DNA of 64,000 nt from Parvimonas sp035282405 (GCF_035282405.1 NZ_JAYKBP010000003.1:62001-126000), one strand, 5' to 3'; counted from the first letter of the stretch, positions 26,952 through 36,230 are shown. Program-made: numbers and translations. The notes: generated by a model not told the origin, from the letters alone.

Positions 26952-27276
26952 TATTAATGAAATAGAATATACAATCAAAGAAAAATAAGGTTTTGTAGTA
27001 ACAAATATAAGAACATTAAATAAAACTAAAAAAATACCAAAAACAGTATTTAGAAGAAATAGAAAAAAATTAAGTTTAGAAATCTTTTTAAATAGAAAAG
27101 CTAAGTAATTGAATAATTATACAATATGTATACGCTGTTAAAAGTAGGATATCTGAGAAAATATTCTCCTTTACTTTTTACAGCAATTATAGTAAAAAAA
27201 CACTTGATATAATATATAATTATATGGGACAGAATATATTTAGTGAAAAATATCTATAACCTAATATTTATTACAT
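26952..27276. other. AT-rich intergenic region before the wall-binding protein
   Basis: No credible gene. An imperfect long inverted repeat at about 27133-27185 (GCTGTTAAAAGTAGGA ... TCCTTTACTTTTTACAGC) could form a stem of about 17 bp. It lacks a following T-tract, so it is not an obvious terminator. Confidence 0.5.
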
Positions 27277-27305
27277 TTTACAAAATATAATTTTTTTGGT
27301 ATAAT
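27277..27305 (+). promoter_or_regulatory. Sigma-A promoter of wall-binding protein gene
   Basis: TTTACA (27277-27282) and TATAAT (27300-27305) are separated by 17 bp, about 97 nt before the start codon. Confidence 0.75.
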
Positions 27306-27312
27306 TATTTAG

Positions 27313-27357
27313 CCTAATTAAGTTTTAATAATACTTATTATGTAAAACTAAATTAGG
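27313..27357 (+). other. Long hairpin in the 5' leader
   Basis: CCTAATTAAGTTTTA pairs with TAAAACTAAATTAGG (14 of 15 bases), with a nested ATAATA/TTATTAT. It begins only a few bases after the predicted transcription start. It may be a 5' stabilising hairpin or a regulatory leader. Confidence 0.6.
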
Positions 27358-27402
27358 TATAAATGAGGGATAAAATTTATTTATCAATATTTAGGAGGAA
27401 AT

Positions 27403-28887
27403 ATGAAAAAAGTTAAAGGAATATTATGTGGATTATGTGCGTTGTCAATAATTGCAATGACAAATCCAGTAAGTAATGCAACAACAGTTAATAAAGATGT
27501 AGTTGCTAAAAATGAAAAAACAGCACTTGCTAAAAACACAGAGAATAAAAACACTATGAGGACTATAAAAGTTACAGTTAAATGGATAGGTCCTAAGGAG
27601 AATATTATTATATCTCCTCGTGAAGCTGGAGTTAGACATGCAGGTTGTTATATAGATTTTGGCCGTAGATTACCGGGATATCCTGATAAATGGTATTATG
27701 GCGAGATAGAAATGCCTAAATATAATGAAAAAGGACAACTTAGAAAATATAATTTAGATGTTAATTACTCTATTTCTAAAATAGAAAAGTTACGAATAGA
27801 AAACAATGTAAAAGATCCTAAGCCTAATTATAAGATAACAGGAGATATAGATAAAGGCTTCACTGTTACTATAATAAACAATCCAAAAAAAGAAGAATGG
27901 ATGTATGACGGTCTTTATGAAATGTATAAGTTATCAGATGGCTCATATTTTAAAAATGGTTGGAAGAATATAAAGGGTAGATGGTACTATTTTGATAAAT
28001 CAGGATATATGGTTTCTGAAAAGTGGATTAAGACAGGAAATAACTGGTATTATGTTGGTGGTTATATTGAAAGATATACTAAAGAAGAAAATAGATTAAA
28101 TGGCTCTATGTATGTTGATACTTTTACTCCAGATGGATATTATGTAAATTCAAGTGGAGCATGGGAAAAAGGAAGCCAATGGAAAAAGGATGCAAAAGGC
28201 TGGTGGCTAAGATATGACAATGGAAGTTATGCAAAAAATAAATGGGTTCAATTTGGCAAAAAATGGTATTACTTTGATGAATCTGGTTATTTAGTTCAAG
28301 GAAAGTGGGTAAATACAGATGGCACATGGTATTATATGGGAAAAAGTGATAGAGCTGATAAGGTAAGTCCTATGTATACTAATGCTTATACTCCAGACGG
28401 CTATTATGTAAATTCAAGTGGAGCATGGGAAAATGGTGGCCAATGGAAAAAGGATGGAAAAGGCTGGTGGCTAAGATACCCTGATGGTAGCTATGCTAAA
28501 AATGAATGGGTTCAGCTTGGAGAAAAATGGTATTACTTTGATGAATCTGGTTATTTAGTTCAAGGAAAGTGGGTAAATACAGACGGTTTATGGTACTATA
28601 TGGGAACAGGTTCCAGTTCTAATGAAGTAGGTCATATGTATGCTGATACTTTTACTCCAGACGGCTATTATGTAAATTCAAGAGGAGAATGGGAAAAAGG
28701 AAGCCAATGGATATGGGGCGAAAAAGGTTGGTGGCTAAGATATGACGATGGTAGTCATGCTAGAAATCAATGGGTTCAATTTGGTAAAAATTGGTATTAT
28801 TTAAAAGATACAGGATACATGGCAACTAATGAATGGATAGGAAACTGGCACGTAAATAATAGTGGCGTGTGGGATTATTCAAGATAG
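27403..28887 (+). CDS. Secreted cell-wall/choline-binding repeat protein
   Basis: A signal peptide (about residues 1-27) is followed by a unique region (about 50-165) and then Trp/Tyr-rich wall-binding repeats to the C terminus. The repeat units have the form G.W....G.WYYFD.SGY...GKW and GWWLRY.DGSYAKN.WVQ.G. A roughly 95-residue module (DTFTPDGYYVNSSGAWEKGS ... WYYMG) occurs three times with high identity. Such repeats anchor proteins non-covalently to wall teichoic or lipoteichoic acid. No catalytic domain was recognised. 494 aa. AGGAGG precedes the ATG. Confidence 0.85.
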   Translation: MKKVKGILCGLCALSIIAMTNPVSNATTVNKDVVAKNEKTALAKNTENKNTMRTIKVTVKWIGPKENIIISPREAGVRHAGCYIDFGRRLPGYPDKWYYGEIEMPKYNEKGQLRKYNLDVNYSISKIEKLRIENNVKDPKPNYKITGDIDKGFTVTIINNPKKEEWMYDGLYEMYKLSDGSYFKNGWKNIKGRWYYFDKSGYMVSEKWIKTGNNWYYVGGYIERYTKEENRLNGSMYVDTFTPDGYYVNSSGAWEKGSQWKKDAKGWWLRYDNGSYAKNKWVQFGKKWYYFDESGYLVQGKWVNTDGTWYYMGKSDRADKVSPMYTNAYTPDGYYVNSSGAWENGGQWKKDGKGWWLRYPDGSYAKNEWVQLGEKWYYFDESGYLVQGKWVNTDGLWYYMGTGSSSNEVGHMYADTFTPDGYYVNSRGEWEKGSQWIWGEKGWWLRYDDGSHARNQWVQFGKNWYYLKDTGYMATNEWIGNWHVNNSGVWDYSR

Positions 28888-28925
28888 AAATTTACTGATT
28901 GATCAACAAATATAAAGAGGCAATT

Positions 28926-30935
28926 ATGAAAAAAATTAAATTAAAATCATTTTTAGCTATCTTATTGATGAGCTCGATGATTTTTTCAGGATGTAACAAA
29001 AAAAAGGAAGAAAATAATATTACAGAAACTAATACAAAATATGATGTAGAGTATGCTAAGGATATTATTGAAGTTGGAGAAGGCGAAAGTATTTCGTTGG
29101 ATACTAGTGTTAAAGATGGCTCTAAATTTGAAGTAGTTGGAGACGAGTTAGATGCTGCACCTCTAAAATTATTTGGCGATGCTAAACTATATAAATTTAT
29201 AGATGCTCCTATTGTATCAGGTAAAAAACTTGATGGTAAGATTACAATTAATCCTACTAATATTAAACAAAATAAATTCAAATTATCAGATGGCAAGGAA
29301 TTAACCTTAAAAGAAGGTGTATGGCCTGCATATGAAAAATTATATTTAGCTCAATATAATGATTTAAAAACAGGAAAAAAATTAAAAAAACCAGTAGTTC
29401 ATGTTATAAATGTAAAAGGAAGAAGCTCAGGGATAACACCTCCAGTAGTTTCTAAAACTATTACGAGTGATGGGAAACTTAATTTGGAATGGAATCAAGT
29501 TAAAGATGCCACTTCTTACCACATTTTAAAACGTACTAAAAATTCTGATAAAAATGTAAAATTTGATCAATATTATATTTATGAAGAATTAGGTAAAGTA
29601 ACAGAAAATAATTGGACATCTACTCCTGAAGTTCTTAAAAAATTAGCAATTGATCTTAAAAATAATAATGGTGATACTTCTAAATACTATGATTTAATAG
29701 TAGTTGCTGAAGATAGTTCGGGAAATTGTACACCTGCATCAAATTTAATATCAGGTGTTGATATTTGTAGAACTTTGATTCAAGATATAGACTATAGTAA
29801 AATTACAAATGCTATTGATGCAAAAACTTTAACTTTTGAAACATTAGACAATTTACCTAAGTTTATGCCTGTTTTGACTCTTGGTGGTACTGAAAGAATT
29901 TCAGCCGTTGAATACCATGGTTCAGAAATAAAAGCTGAAAAAACTGGAAATCAAGAATATAAGATAACAATACCTTTCTCATTAAAGGGAACAAGTATTA
30001 AAAAAGAAGTAACTATAACTAAGGTTAATAGCGATTATAAGAATAAGTTAGAGGATAAGCTTAAAAATATTGAACAATCAACTAAAACTGGAAGAGTTGA
30101 TAAAAATATCACTATTAATGAAAAAGATATAGACTCTTTAAGTGAAGATATTAAAAAGAATGTTGCAAAAGTTGATACAAATTATGATGCATCATCATCA
30201 CTGGAGGAATTTTTATTAACAAATATTTTACAGGGAAATACTTATTTAAGCCTTGAAAATTATCCAGAAGCAACAGATAAGTCATTTTTGATAAACACTA
30301 TTGAGAATATTCTTTTTGAAAATCCAATTATGTCAACTGTAGTTAATTATAATTATTCATCAAAAAATAAAATTCTACAAATAACTTATGATTCAGAAAA
30401 ACAAGCTAAACAAAAGGAATGCTTAGATAAGATTTCTAAGATTCTGCCTACTATAATCAAAGAAGGAATGTCAGATTTAGAAAAAAGTAAAGCTATAAAT
30501 GATTATATAGCTAAGCAAACTGTATATGATTATAAAGCTTTTGAAGCAATAGAAAAATACAATGCTATTTATGAAAAAAATGGCGGGAAATCTGAAATAA
30601 CTAAAAAAGCATATGATGACTTAGTTAAAAACTTTGGTTATGCTATGGATTCTGAAGGAGTATTGTTAAAAGGGATAGCTGTTTGTAGTGGATATGCAAA
30701 AACTTATTATTTGATGGCAAGAATGGCAGGATTGCAAGCGAGAGTAGTTACAGGTCAAGCAACAGGTGGACTTCATGCATGGAATTTAGTTCGTATAAAT
30801 AATAAATGGTTGGTTGTTGACCCAACTTGGAATGATTCTGATGCTGATCCTAATAAATATTTGAATATTTCTCAAGATGACAAAACTTACACAAAAGATC
30901 ATGTTATTGATGAAAAATTTAAGGAATTTAAATAA
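28926..30935 (+). CDS. Transglutaminase-like lipoprotein
   Basis: Lipoprotein signal with lipobox IFSGC (cysteine at about residue 22). The C-terminal transglutaminase-like core (about 560-650) has Cys in GIAVCSGYAKTYYLMARMAG, His in GGLHAWNLVRINNKW and Asp in LVVDPTWNDSD, the cysteine-protease-like triad. A fibronectin-III-like segment is suggested by SDGKLNLEWNQVKDATSYHI. The ATG at 28926 follows AAAGAGG; an upstream TTG in frame is rejected. 669 aa. Probably cell-surface peptide or wall processing, with the substrate unknown. It lies 38 nt after the wall-binding protein gene. Confidence 0.82.
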   Translation: MKKIKLKSFLAILLMSSMIFSGCNKKKEENNITETNTKYDVEYAKDIIEVGEGESISLDTSVKDGSKFEVVGDELDAAPLKLFGDAKLYKFIDAPIVSGKKLDGKITINPTNIKQNKFKLSDGKELTLKEGVWPAYEKLYLAQYNDLKTGKKLKKPVVHVINVKGRSSGITPPVVSKTITSDGKLNLEWNQVKDATSYHILKRTKNSDKNVKFDQYYIYEELGKVTENNWTSTPEVLKKLAIDLKNNNGDTSKYYDLIVVAEDSSGNCTPASNLISGVDICRTLIQDIDYSKITNAIDAKTLTFETLDNLPKFMPVLTLGGTERISAVEYHGSEIKAEKTGNQEYKITIPFSLKGTSIKKEVTITKVNSDYKNKLEDKLKNIEQSTKTGRVDKNITINEKDIDSLSEDIKKNVAKVDTNYDASSSLEEFLLTNILQGNTYLSLENYPEATDKSFLINTIENILFENPIMSTVVNYNYSSKNKILQITYDSEKQAKQKECLDKISKILPTIIKEGMSDLEKSKAINDYIAKQTVYDYKAFEAIEKYNAIYEKNGGKSEITKKAYDDLVKNFGYAMDSEGVLLKGIAVCSGYAKTYYLMARMAGLQARVVTGQATGGLHAWNLVRINNKWLVVDPTWNDSDADPNKYLNISQDDKTYTKDHVIDEKFKEFK

Positions 30936-30953
30936 ATTATAAGGAGAATTAAG

Positions 30954-31182
30954 ATGGAAGACAAAAAAAAAACCTATATGGATGATTGTTCTAATTTTGA
31001 TTGCTGCAACAGCGTTTGCCACTGTTTTGGTTATGAACGTTCCGGAGAAAATGCAAGCACCATTTAGAACTGCTTGTTATATATTATTGGCAGTTGTTTC
31101 TGCTTATCAAGCAAAAAGACTTAAAAATAAAAAGAATAACGAAAATAATAATAACGAAAATGAAGAAGATAAAAAAAATTAA
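30954..31182 (+). CDS. Small membrane protein with an A10-tract frameshift
   Basis: AAGGAG precedes ATG at 30954, which reads MEDKKK and then leaves frame at a run of ten A (30963-30972), ending after about 38 codons. The frame one base over continues as IWMIVLILIAATAFATVLVM and on to 31182, with one membrane helix and a charged Asn/Glu/Lys-rich tail. With nine A the gene would encode a coherent product of about 75 aa. The cause is either a true slip, a sequencing error, or slippage-dependent expression. Function unknown. Confidence 0.6.
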
Positions 31183-31196
31183 ATATTAGAAACATT

Positions 31197-31228
31197 AAAG
31201 TTGAGAAGAGAAAACTTCTCAGCTTTTT
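31197..31228 (+). terminator. Terminator of the surface-protein operon
   Basis: AAAGTTGAGAAG pairs with CTTCTCAGCTTT (one G-T) around AGAAAA and ends in T5. Confidence 0.8.
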
Positions 31229-31317
31229 GGGTTTTTAAGTATAATTTGCTTAAAAAAGTAAATACGCTATTCTGGTAGAGATAAAATCTTAAGCTACAAA
31301 AAAATTTATAAAAAAAC

Positions 31318-31347
31318 TTGACTTTATATATTGATATATAATATAAT
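31318..31347 (+). promoter_or_regulatory. Promoter of LPKTN surface protein
   Basis: TTGACT (31318-31323) and TATAAT (31342-31347) with an 18-bp spacer. An overlapping TATAAT 5 bp earlier has poor spacing. Confidence 0.65.
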
Positions 31348-31400
31348 CAATAGCGATATTGAAAATTAATCTATATTAAAAAAATATTTCGGAGGTTTAT

Positions 31401-34385
31401 ATGAAGAAAAAACTTACAGCAATTGTTTTAAGTCTTTCAATGTGCTTAATTCCAATTAGTCAAATGCAAGTTTTAAATGCAAAAACGACAACACAAGAAC
31501 AAAAAGATGATATTTCTTTAAAATTTATTAGAGGTAAACTGGGAAGTAGAGATAAATATGAAATTACACCTAAAGATAAATTAAAGGAAATAACAAAAAT
31601 TTTTGTAGAAAATAGTGAATATGAAAAGAAAGATAATAAAGCTGCGGTATTTGGAAAGACATTCTTTGTAGATTTATCAGATAACTGTTTATACCTTGGT
31701 CTTGATCCAAAGGATAAAGAAGTTATAAAAATTGAATTTAAAGATAAAAGTACTGTTTCATTTAAAAAAGATGGAGACAATTTTATAAAAATAGAAGAAA
31801 AAAATAATAAAAAACCTTCTACACCAAATGAAACTCCTGATAACAAAGGGCAAAATGATTTTTCATTAAAAGTGATTGAAGAAAAAAATTATGAAAATAA
31901 ATATTCTCTTGAATTAAAGGATAAAATTGCACAAATTAAGCAAATCTTTGTAAATGACGAGGAATACAGAAAAGTAAGCAGTAAGGTTGCTGTTTTTGGG
32001 TCAACTTATTTTGTAGATGAAGCGAATAAAATTTTATATCTTGGACAAAAAGTACCGGATGGACATATAGTTAAATTTGTCTTTAATGATGGGACATCTG
32101 TTTCATTTGAAAGAAAAGGAAAAGAATTTGTTAAAAAAGACAATCATTCTGCAAAAAAATATTATTTAAGAATTGTAGGTTCATTTGAGGCAGCAATTAT
32201 CGGTCAACAAAAATATGATTCTATTTCATCTGCTACAGGTGGAGGAGTAAATTCAAATAAAAATAGTAATGTAAAATTACAAATTGCTTATACAGACAAG
32301 GAAAAACCAGCGGATTCAGATTTTAAGGATGCGAAAGAAGTAACACATGATTTACAACTGGAAGCAAAAATGGTTTCAGATGATTCTGGTATGGTAGCAA
32401 AATACTCTAAAATAGATAATAGTGTTAAATTATCTGGAATTCCTTCTAAAAAAGGAACTTATAAAGTTTTTGTACAATCAAAAGATGGAAAATTAAAATC
32501 AAATGAATTAGATTTTGAAGTTTTTGATTCAAACGAAGTTACTCTTGAAGAAAGATTGGTAGATAAAGAATTTAAACCTTTAAAACATCCTGATACAAAA
32601 AAAGAATGGGATATGAAACCTTGGGTAATCAAAAAGTTTGGAAAAAATAAAGAAGAAGTAACTGTTCCAAAAAATCTAAAACTTTGGTTTGGTTCAAGAG
32701 AAAGTGGAAAGTATTCAGAATTAGGCTATCCGATTGATGAAAATAAACCTACTACTCAAACTTTAGTTGTAACAGGAGAACTTTACCTTGTAAATATGAA
32801 AATTTTAAGTTCTGTAAATATCGTAGTAAAAGACGGTGGTAAACTTAATCTTTCAGATTCATCACTATATGGCAAAATAACTGTTGAAAAAGGTGGAACT
32901 CTTGAAGTAAATTATGATGACTACCACAAGAGTTTTGCAAGTGGATCTTCTATAAACGGTCAAATAATTTTAAAAGATGGTGCAACGCTACAAAACTCTG
33001 TTATTTATTCAAATGCCAATTATTTGACTGATGGAAAAAATGCAAAACATATACAAACTCCAGTTGTGAGTGTTCAAGGTAATGCAACTATAAAAGGTAA
33101 TGTATTTATACGTGGAGATGAAGCTCCTACAGGTCAACAATATAAAGGACAAGGAGCAATGGAGATTGCAAAAGGTAAAACATTAACTATTGAAAAAGAT
33201 GCAAAACTTGGACTTTTTGCAGGCGGTCGCTATGCTCTTACAAGTAATGGAGGAGACGCTTTAAAATTAGAGGGAACAGTAACAGGAAAAGGAACTTTAA
33301 TTGCTGTTGGAGGAAATGGTCGATTTGCAGGTAAAGGTGGAAATGGAGTTTCAGGTAATGGAACAATTTCTGTTGATAATGCATATTTGCGTGGTGGAAA
33401 TAGTTATATGAGTAAGAGTGAAGGTGGAAAAGCTGTTCTTGACTCAATAACTATTGACAAAAAAACAAAAGGATATGCAATAGATGGTAAAAAATCTACA
33501 AATTCGATTGAAGACTCTAAACTTCAAAATGAAACACCAAATTGGAATGGATATACTGCTCCGAATAAAGACTTATTAGATAAATTAAGTACAGAAAATG
33601 CTCCGTCAATAGTTGGGGAAAAAGAAAAACAAAAGCTTGAAAAAGATTTAGAAAAGACTAAAAAAGAGCTTGAAAAAATTAAACAAGAACTTGAAAAAAT
33701 TGAGCAAGAACTCGAAAAATCTAAACAAGATTCAGAAAAAATTAAAAAAGAGCTTGAAAAAATCAAACAAGAACTTGAAAAAGCTAAGCAAGAGTTAGAA
33801 AAGGCAAAACAATCCGGAAGTAAAAAACAAAATGAAATTGATGAGCTTAACAAAAAAATAAAAGAACTTGAAGAAAAAGTAAATTCTTTAAAAGCTAAGC
33901 TTGAAAAAGGAAAGAATAATAATTCATCAGATAAACAAAATAACAATAATCCTAAGATAATTGAATTTTTATATGGTAAAAATCAAACTGTAACAAAAAA
34001 TGATGGTCATAAATTATTCTTTAGATTGGATGAAGATGTTAAAAACTTTGAAAATGTATATTTAGATGGCAAGCTTGTTGACCCATCAATGTACACTGTA
34101 AAATCAGGTAGTACAATCGTAGAGTTTACTAATGAATTTAAAAATTCTTTAACAGAAGGAAATCATAATCTTGAGTTTAAATTTAAAAATGGTTATGCAA
34201 AAACACAAATTCATGTTTTAAATAAGAAGGAAGATTCTAAAAAAGATAAAAATAAAGTTATACAAACAAAACAAAAGAATACAAAAATTAACAAGGGTCT
34301 TCCAAAAACTAATATTTCAAATTCAAGTATATTGTTAGCAGTAACAAGTTTAGTAGGTTTTCTTTATTCAAAAAAGAAAAAATAG
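31401..34385 (+). CDS. Sortase-anchored coiled-coil surface protein (LPKTN)
   Basis: 994 aa. Signal peptide (about 1-28). Two homologous domains of about 95 residues (about 37-134 and 154-250) share ITKIFVENSEYEKK / IKQIFVNDEEYRKV, AVFG.T[FY]FVD and LYLG. They recall hemoglobin-interacting (DUF1533-like) domains, tentatively. A middle Gly-rich region (about 440-700) has short repeating strands suggesting a beta-helix (VKDGGKLNLSDSSLYGKITV). A lysine/glutamate heptad coiled coil spans about 739-836. The C terminus has LPKTN (967-971), a hydrophobic helix and KKKK: a sortase signal with N instead of the usual G. Likely adhesin or nutrient-binding role. Confidence 0.85.
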   Translation: MKKKLTAIVLSLSMCLIPISQMQVLNAKTTTQEQKDDISLKFIRGKLGSRDKYEITPKDKLKEITKIFVENSEYEKKDNKAAVFGKTFFVDLSDNCLYLGLDPKDKEVIKIEFKDKSTVSFKKDGDNFIKIEEKNNKKPSTPNETPDNKGQNDFSLKVIEEKNYENKYSLELKDKIAQIKQIFVNDEEYRKVSSKVAVFGSTYFVDEANKILYLGQKVPDGHIVKFVFNDGTSVSFERKGKEFVKKDNHSAKKYYLRIVGSFEAAIIGQQKYDSISSATGGGVNSNKNSNVKLQIAYTDKEKPADSDFKDAKEVTHDLQLEAKMVSDDSGMVAKYSKIDNSVKLSGIPSKKGTYKVFVQSKDGKLKSNELDFEVFDSNEVTLEERLVDKEFKPLKHPDTKKEWDMKPWVIKKFGKNKEEVTVPKNLKLWFGSRESGKYSELGYPIDENKPTTQTLVVTGELYLVNMKILSSVNIVVKDGGKLNLSDSSLYGKITVEKGGTLEVNYDDYHKSFASGSSINGQIILKDGATLQNSVIYSNANYLTDGKNAKHIQTPVVSVQGNATIKGNVFIRGDEAPTGQQYKGQGAMEIAKGKTLTIEKDAKLGLFAGGRYALTSNGGDALKLEGTVTGKGTLIAVGGNGRFAGKGGNGVSGNGTISVDNAYLRGGNSYMSKSEGGKAVLDSITIDKKTKGYAIDGKKSTNSIEDSKLQNETPNWNGYTAPNKDLLDKLSTENAPSIVGEKEKQKLEKDLEKTKKELEKIKQELEKIEQELEKSKQDSEKIKKELEKIKQELEKAKQELEKAKQSGSKKQNEIDELNKKIKELEEKVNSLKAKLEKGKNNNSSDKQNNNNPKIIEFLYGKNQTVTKNDGHKLFFRLDEDVKNFENVYLDGKLVDPSMYTVKSGSTIVEFTNEFKNSLTEGNHNLEFKFKNGYAKTQIHVLNKKEDSKKDKNKVIQTKQKNTKINKGLPKTNISNSSILLAVTSLVGFLYSKKKK

Positions 34386-34418
34386 ATAACAAAATGTAAT
34401 TAGCTTATAATGTAAAGC

Positions 34419-34450
34419 CCCCAAATCAGAATAAAAGATTTGGGGTTTTT
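34419..34450 (+). terminator. Terminator of LPKTN gene
   Basis: CCCCAAATC pairs perfectly with GATTTGGGG and is followed by T5. A dispersed repeat begins in its T-tract. Confidence 0.9.
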
Positions 34451-34498
34451 GTTGTGGAACAACAAGGTTTGCGGGCACCCAGCCGATGCGAAGCATTG
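34450..34498. repeat. Terminator-associated dispersed repeat, copy 2
   Basis: TGTTGTggaACAACA palindrome, then AAGGTTTGCGGGCACCC and a GATGCGAAGCATT end. Related to 24994-25042. It is GC-richer than its surroundings, which suggests it was acquired. Confidence 0.75.
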
Positions 34499-34518
34499 TG
34501 GAAGGGTGGGGTTTTTGT

Positions 34519-34571
34519 TGCGAAAATTAAATTTTCAATATTTATTTATAATTAGAAATATGTTATAATAA
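34519..34571. repeat. Promoter-bearing intergenic repeat, copy 1
   Basis: GAAAATTAAATTTTC palindrome, then ATTTATTTATA, AGAAATATG and TATAATA. It matches 38191-38245 closely and 35060-35104 partly. The TATAAT probably serves the gene at 34651. Confidence 0.65.
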
Positions 34572-34650
34572 CAATTGTAGATATATAATAACTATATTGT
34601 TTTTTAAAAATTAGAGTTAAAAAGTTTATTAATCAATTATAGGAGGTTGT

Positions 34651-35031
34651 ATGGAATTTAGAAATACAGTTAATATTCTTGGAAATAGATTAGAAGAAAA
34701 ATATAGTAGTATAGGGTTTAAATATAAAAAAGATGAGAGAATGTTGGAAATGGAGAGCGAAAACTTTACATATTTGGTAGCTTTCTTTTCATTTGGTTTT
34801 AAAACAAGTCAAAGAATGGATTTAGACGTATGTTATATTATAAATCGTCGTCCTTTTGATCCAAGACAAAGTGAGGATCATCAGTTATTAAATCATTCAT
34901 TGTGGAATAATGAAATTTTTCTTGATATATCAAATGAAGAAAAATTAGAAGAGGCTTACAATATTATATGTAAGTATATGGACGAAATAATGATTCCAAA
35001 GATTGAAGAGCTTAATGATACTAAATCATAA
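34651..35031 (+). CDS. Hypothetical protein, 126 aa
   Basis: Not recognised. Soluble and mixed alpha/beta by eye: an N-terminal amphipathic helix (MEFRNTVNILGNRLEEKYSS), a strand-rich centre (FTYLVAFFSFGFKTSQRMDL) and a C-terminal helix. It has no signal peptide or membrane helix. ATAGGAGGT precedes the ATG, and a good terminator follows. A stand-alone gene in a region of small accessory genes. Confidence 0.7.
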   Translation: MEFRNTVNILGNRLEEKYSSIGFKYKKDERMLEMESENFTYLVAFFSFGFKTSQRMDLDVCYIINRRPFDPRQSEDHQLLNHSLWNNEIFLDISNEEKLEEAYNIICKYMDEIMIPKIEELNDTKS

Positions 35032-35055
35032 CCACCACCTCAGCTGGTGGTTTTG
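35031..35055 (+). terminator. Terminator
   Basis: ACCACCA pairs with TGGTGGT across CCTCAGC and is followed by T4. It overlaps the stop codon of the gene at 34651. Confidence 0.8.
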
Positions 35056-35059
35056 ATTT

Positions 35060-35104
35060 TTGAAAATTTAATTTTCAACGCATTTATTTGTAATCATATG
35101 ATAA
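35060..35104. repeat. Intergenic repeat, copy 2 (partial)
   Basis: TGAAAATTTAATTTTCA palindrome followed by CGCATTTATTTGTAAT and CATATG. A diverged relative of the repeats at 34519 and 38191. A TATAAT occurs further on at about 35133. Confidence 0.55.
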
Positions 35105-35172
35105 ACGACTTATTAATAAATAATCTTATGCTATAATAAGAATAAAATAAATTAAAAAACTTGGAGGTAGTT

Positions 35173-35664
35173 GTGCTTCATTTAGAAAAAATAAATGGAA
35201 AAAATATATGGGAAATACTTAAATTAAAGGTATCTGAATCACAAAAAAATTTTGTTGCATCTAATGACGTAAGCATTATTGAAGCATATCTAACTATTAC
35301 TGCAAATGGAGTTGTTTTTCCCTTTGGAATCTATGATGACGATATACCTGTTGGTTTTCTGATGATTGGCTATGATGTAGATGAAACTTGGGAAAATGTT
35401 CCAAATATAGCAAAGGGAAACTATAATCTTTGGCGTTTGATGATTGATGAGACTTATCAACAAAAAGGCTTTGGGAAAAAAACTATGAAACTTGCTTTAG
35501 ATTTTATTAAATCATTTCCTTGTGGTAAAGCAGAGTATTGTTGGTTGTCTTATGAACAGGAAAATATAACTGCCAAAGAGTTGTATCATTCATTTGGATT
35601 TGTTGAAAATGGAGACATGGATGGAGATGAAGTTATTGCAATACTAAAACTTAAAGATAGATAA
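35173..35664 (+). CDS. GNAT family N-acetyltransferase (spermine/spermidine type)
   Basis: Acetyltransferase of 163 aa. The acetyl-CoA motif is LWRLMIDETYQQKGFGKKTMKLALDFI. Flanking features FPFGIYDDDIPVGFLMIGYDVDE and WLSYEQENITAKELYHSFGFVENG are typical of BltD/PaiA-like diamine acetyltransferases. The GTG at 35173 is chosen because GGAGGT lies 4 nt before it; an in-frame TTG at 35161 overlaps that site. The substrate assignment is by resemblance only. Confidence 0.85.
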   Translation: MLHLEKINGKNIWEILKLKVSESQKNFVASNDVSIIEAYLTITANGVVFPFGIYDDDIPVGFLMIGYDVDETWENVPNIAKGNYNLWRLMIDETYQQKGFGKKTMKLALDFIKSFPCGKAEYCWLSYEQENITAKELYHSFGFVENGDMDGDEVIAILKLKDR

Positions 35665-35764
35665 AATTTAAATTTATAGAGTTGAGAAACTAAATACAAA
35701 TTAAATTTAAAGGAGAAAATTATTTGTATAGAAAATAAAAATTATAATAAAATTGAGGTTTTAT

Positions 35765-36220
35765 ATGGATATTAGATTTGAAAGAGGAATAAATAGAGAA
35801 AATGCCACTCTCTTATGTGAATGGTCAAATGATAGAGGAGAGGCTTTTCAAGAACAATGGATGGGACTAAAAATTTCCTATCCATTGACTTATGATAAAA
35901 TTAAAGAAATGGAAAATGTATTTTCTATATTCAATGAAGATGATTTTTTGGGAATGATTCAACAAGTAAGAATTGAAAAAGATAATATACATATAGGTAG
36001 ATTTATAATAAATCCTAAAAAGCAAGGAATGGGTTTTGGAAAAGAGGCAATAAAAAGTTTTATAGATTTGATTTTTAAATATGAAAATATAAAAAGTATT
36101 TCTTTAAATGTTTTTGATTCTAATAAAAATGCAAAAAATATTTATACTAAACTGGGTTTTGAAATTGATGAAGTTATTGAAACACCAAAACTTAAGTATA
36201 TAATGAAAAAATATAGATAA
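35765..36220 (+). CDS. GNAT family N-acetyltransferase (RimJ/RimL-like)
   Basis: Acetyltransferase of 151 aa with the acetyl-CoA motif IGRFIINPKKQGMGFGKEAIKSFIDLIF and the ending ISLNVFDSNKNAKNIYTKLGFEI. Start at 35765, 6 nt after GAGG; an in-frame TTG at 35753 is less likely. A terminator follows. A degraded copy of its 5' part may lie at 36268-36335. Substrate unknown. Confidence 0.85.
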   Translation: MDIRFERGINRENATLLCEWSNDRGEAFQEQWMGLKISYPLTYDKIKEMENVFSIFNEDDFLGMIQQVRIEKDNIHIGRFIINPKKQGMGFGKEAIKSFIDLIFKYENIKSISLNVFDSNKNAKNIYTKLGFEIDEVIETPKLKYIMKKYR

Positions 36221-36230
36221 TAAATTTTTA

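Noticed and set aside
28090..28720. Long direct repeats that could signal a mobile element
   Set aside because: They are in-frame wall-binding modules with conserved Trp/Tyr, explained by protein repeat expansion.
33619..33910. Regular repeats resembling a CRISPR-like or tandem-repeat array
   Set aside because: The period follows heptad codons (KELEKIKQELEK) with no spacers, so these are coiled-coil coding repeats.
33524..33946. A 140-codon Ser/Phe-rich antisense frame
   Set aside because: It is the mirror of the Lys/Glu coiled-coil repeats of the LPKTN protein. The regular pattern is fully explained by the sense strand.
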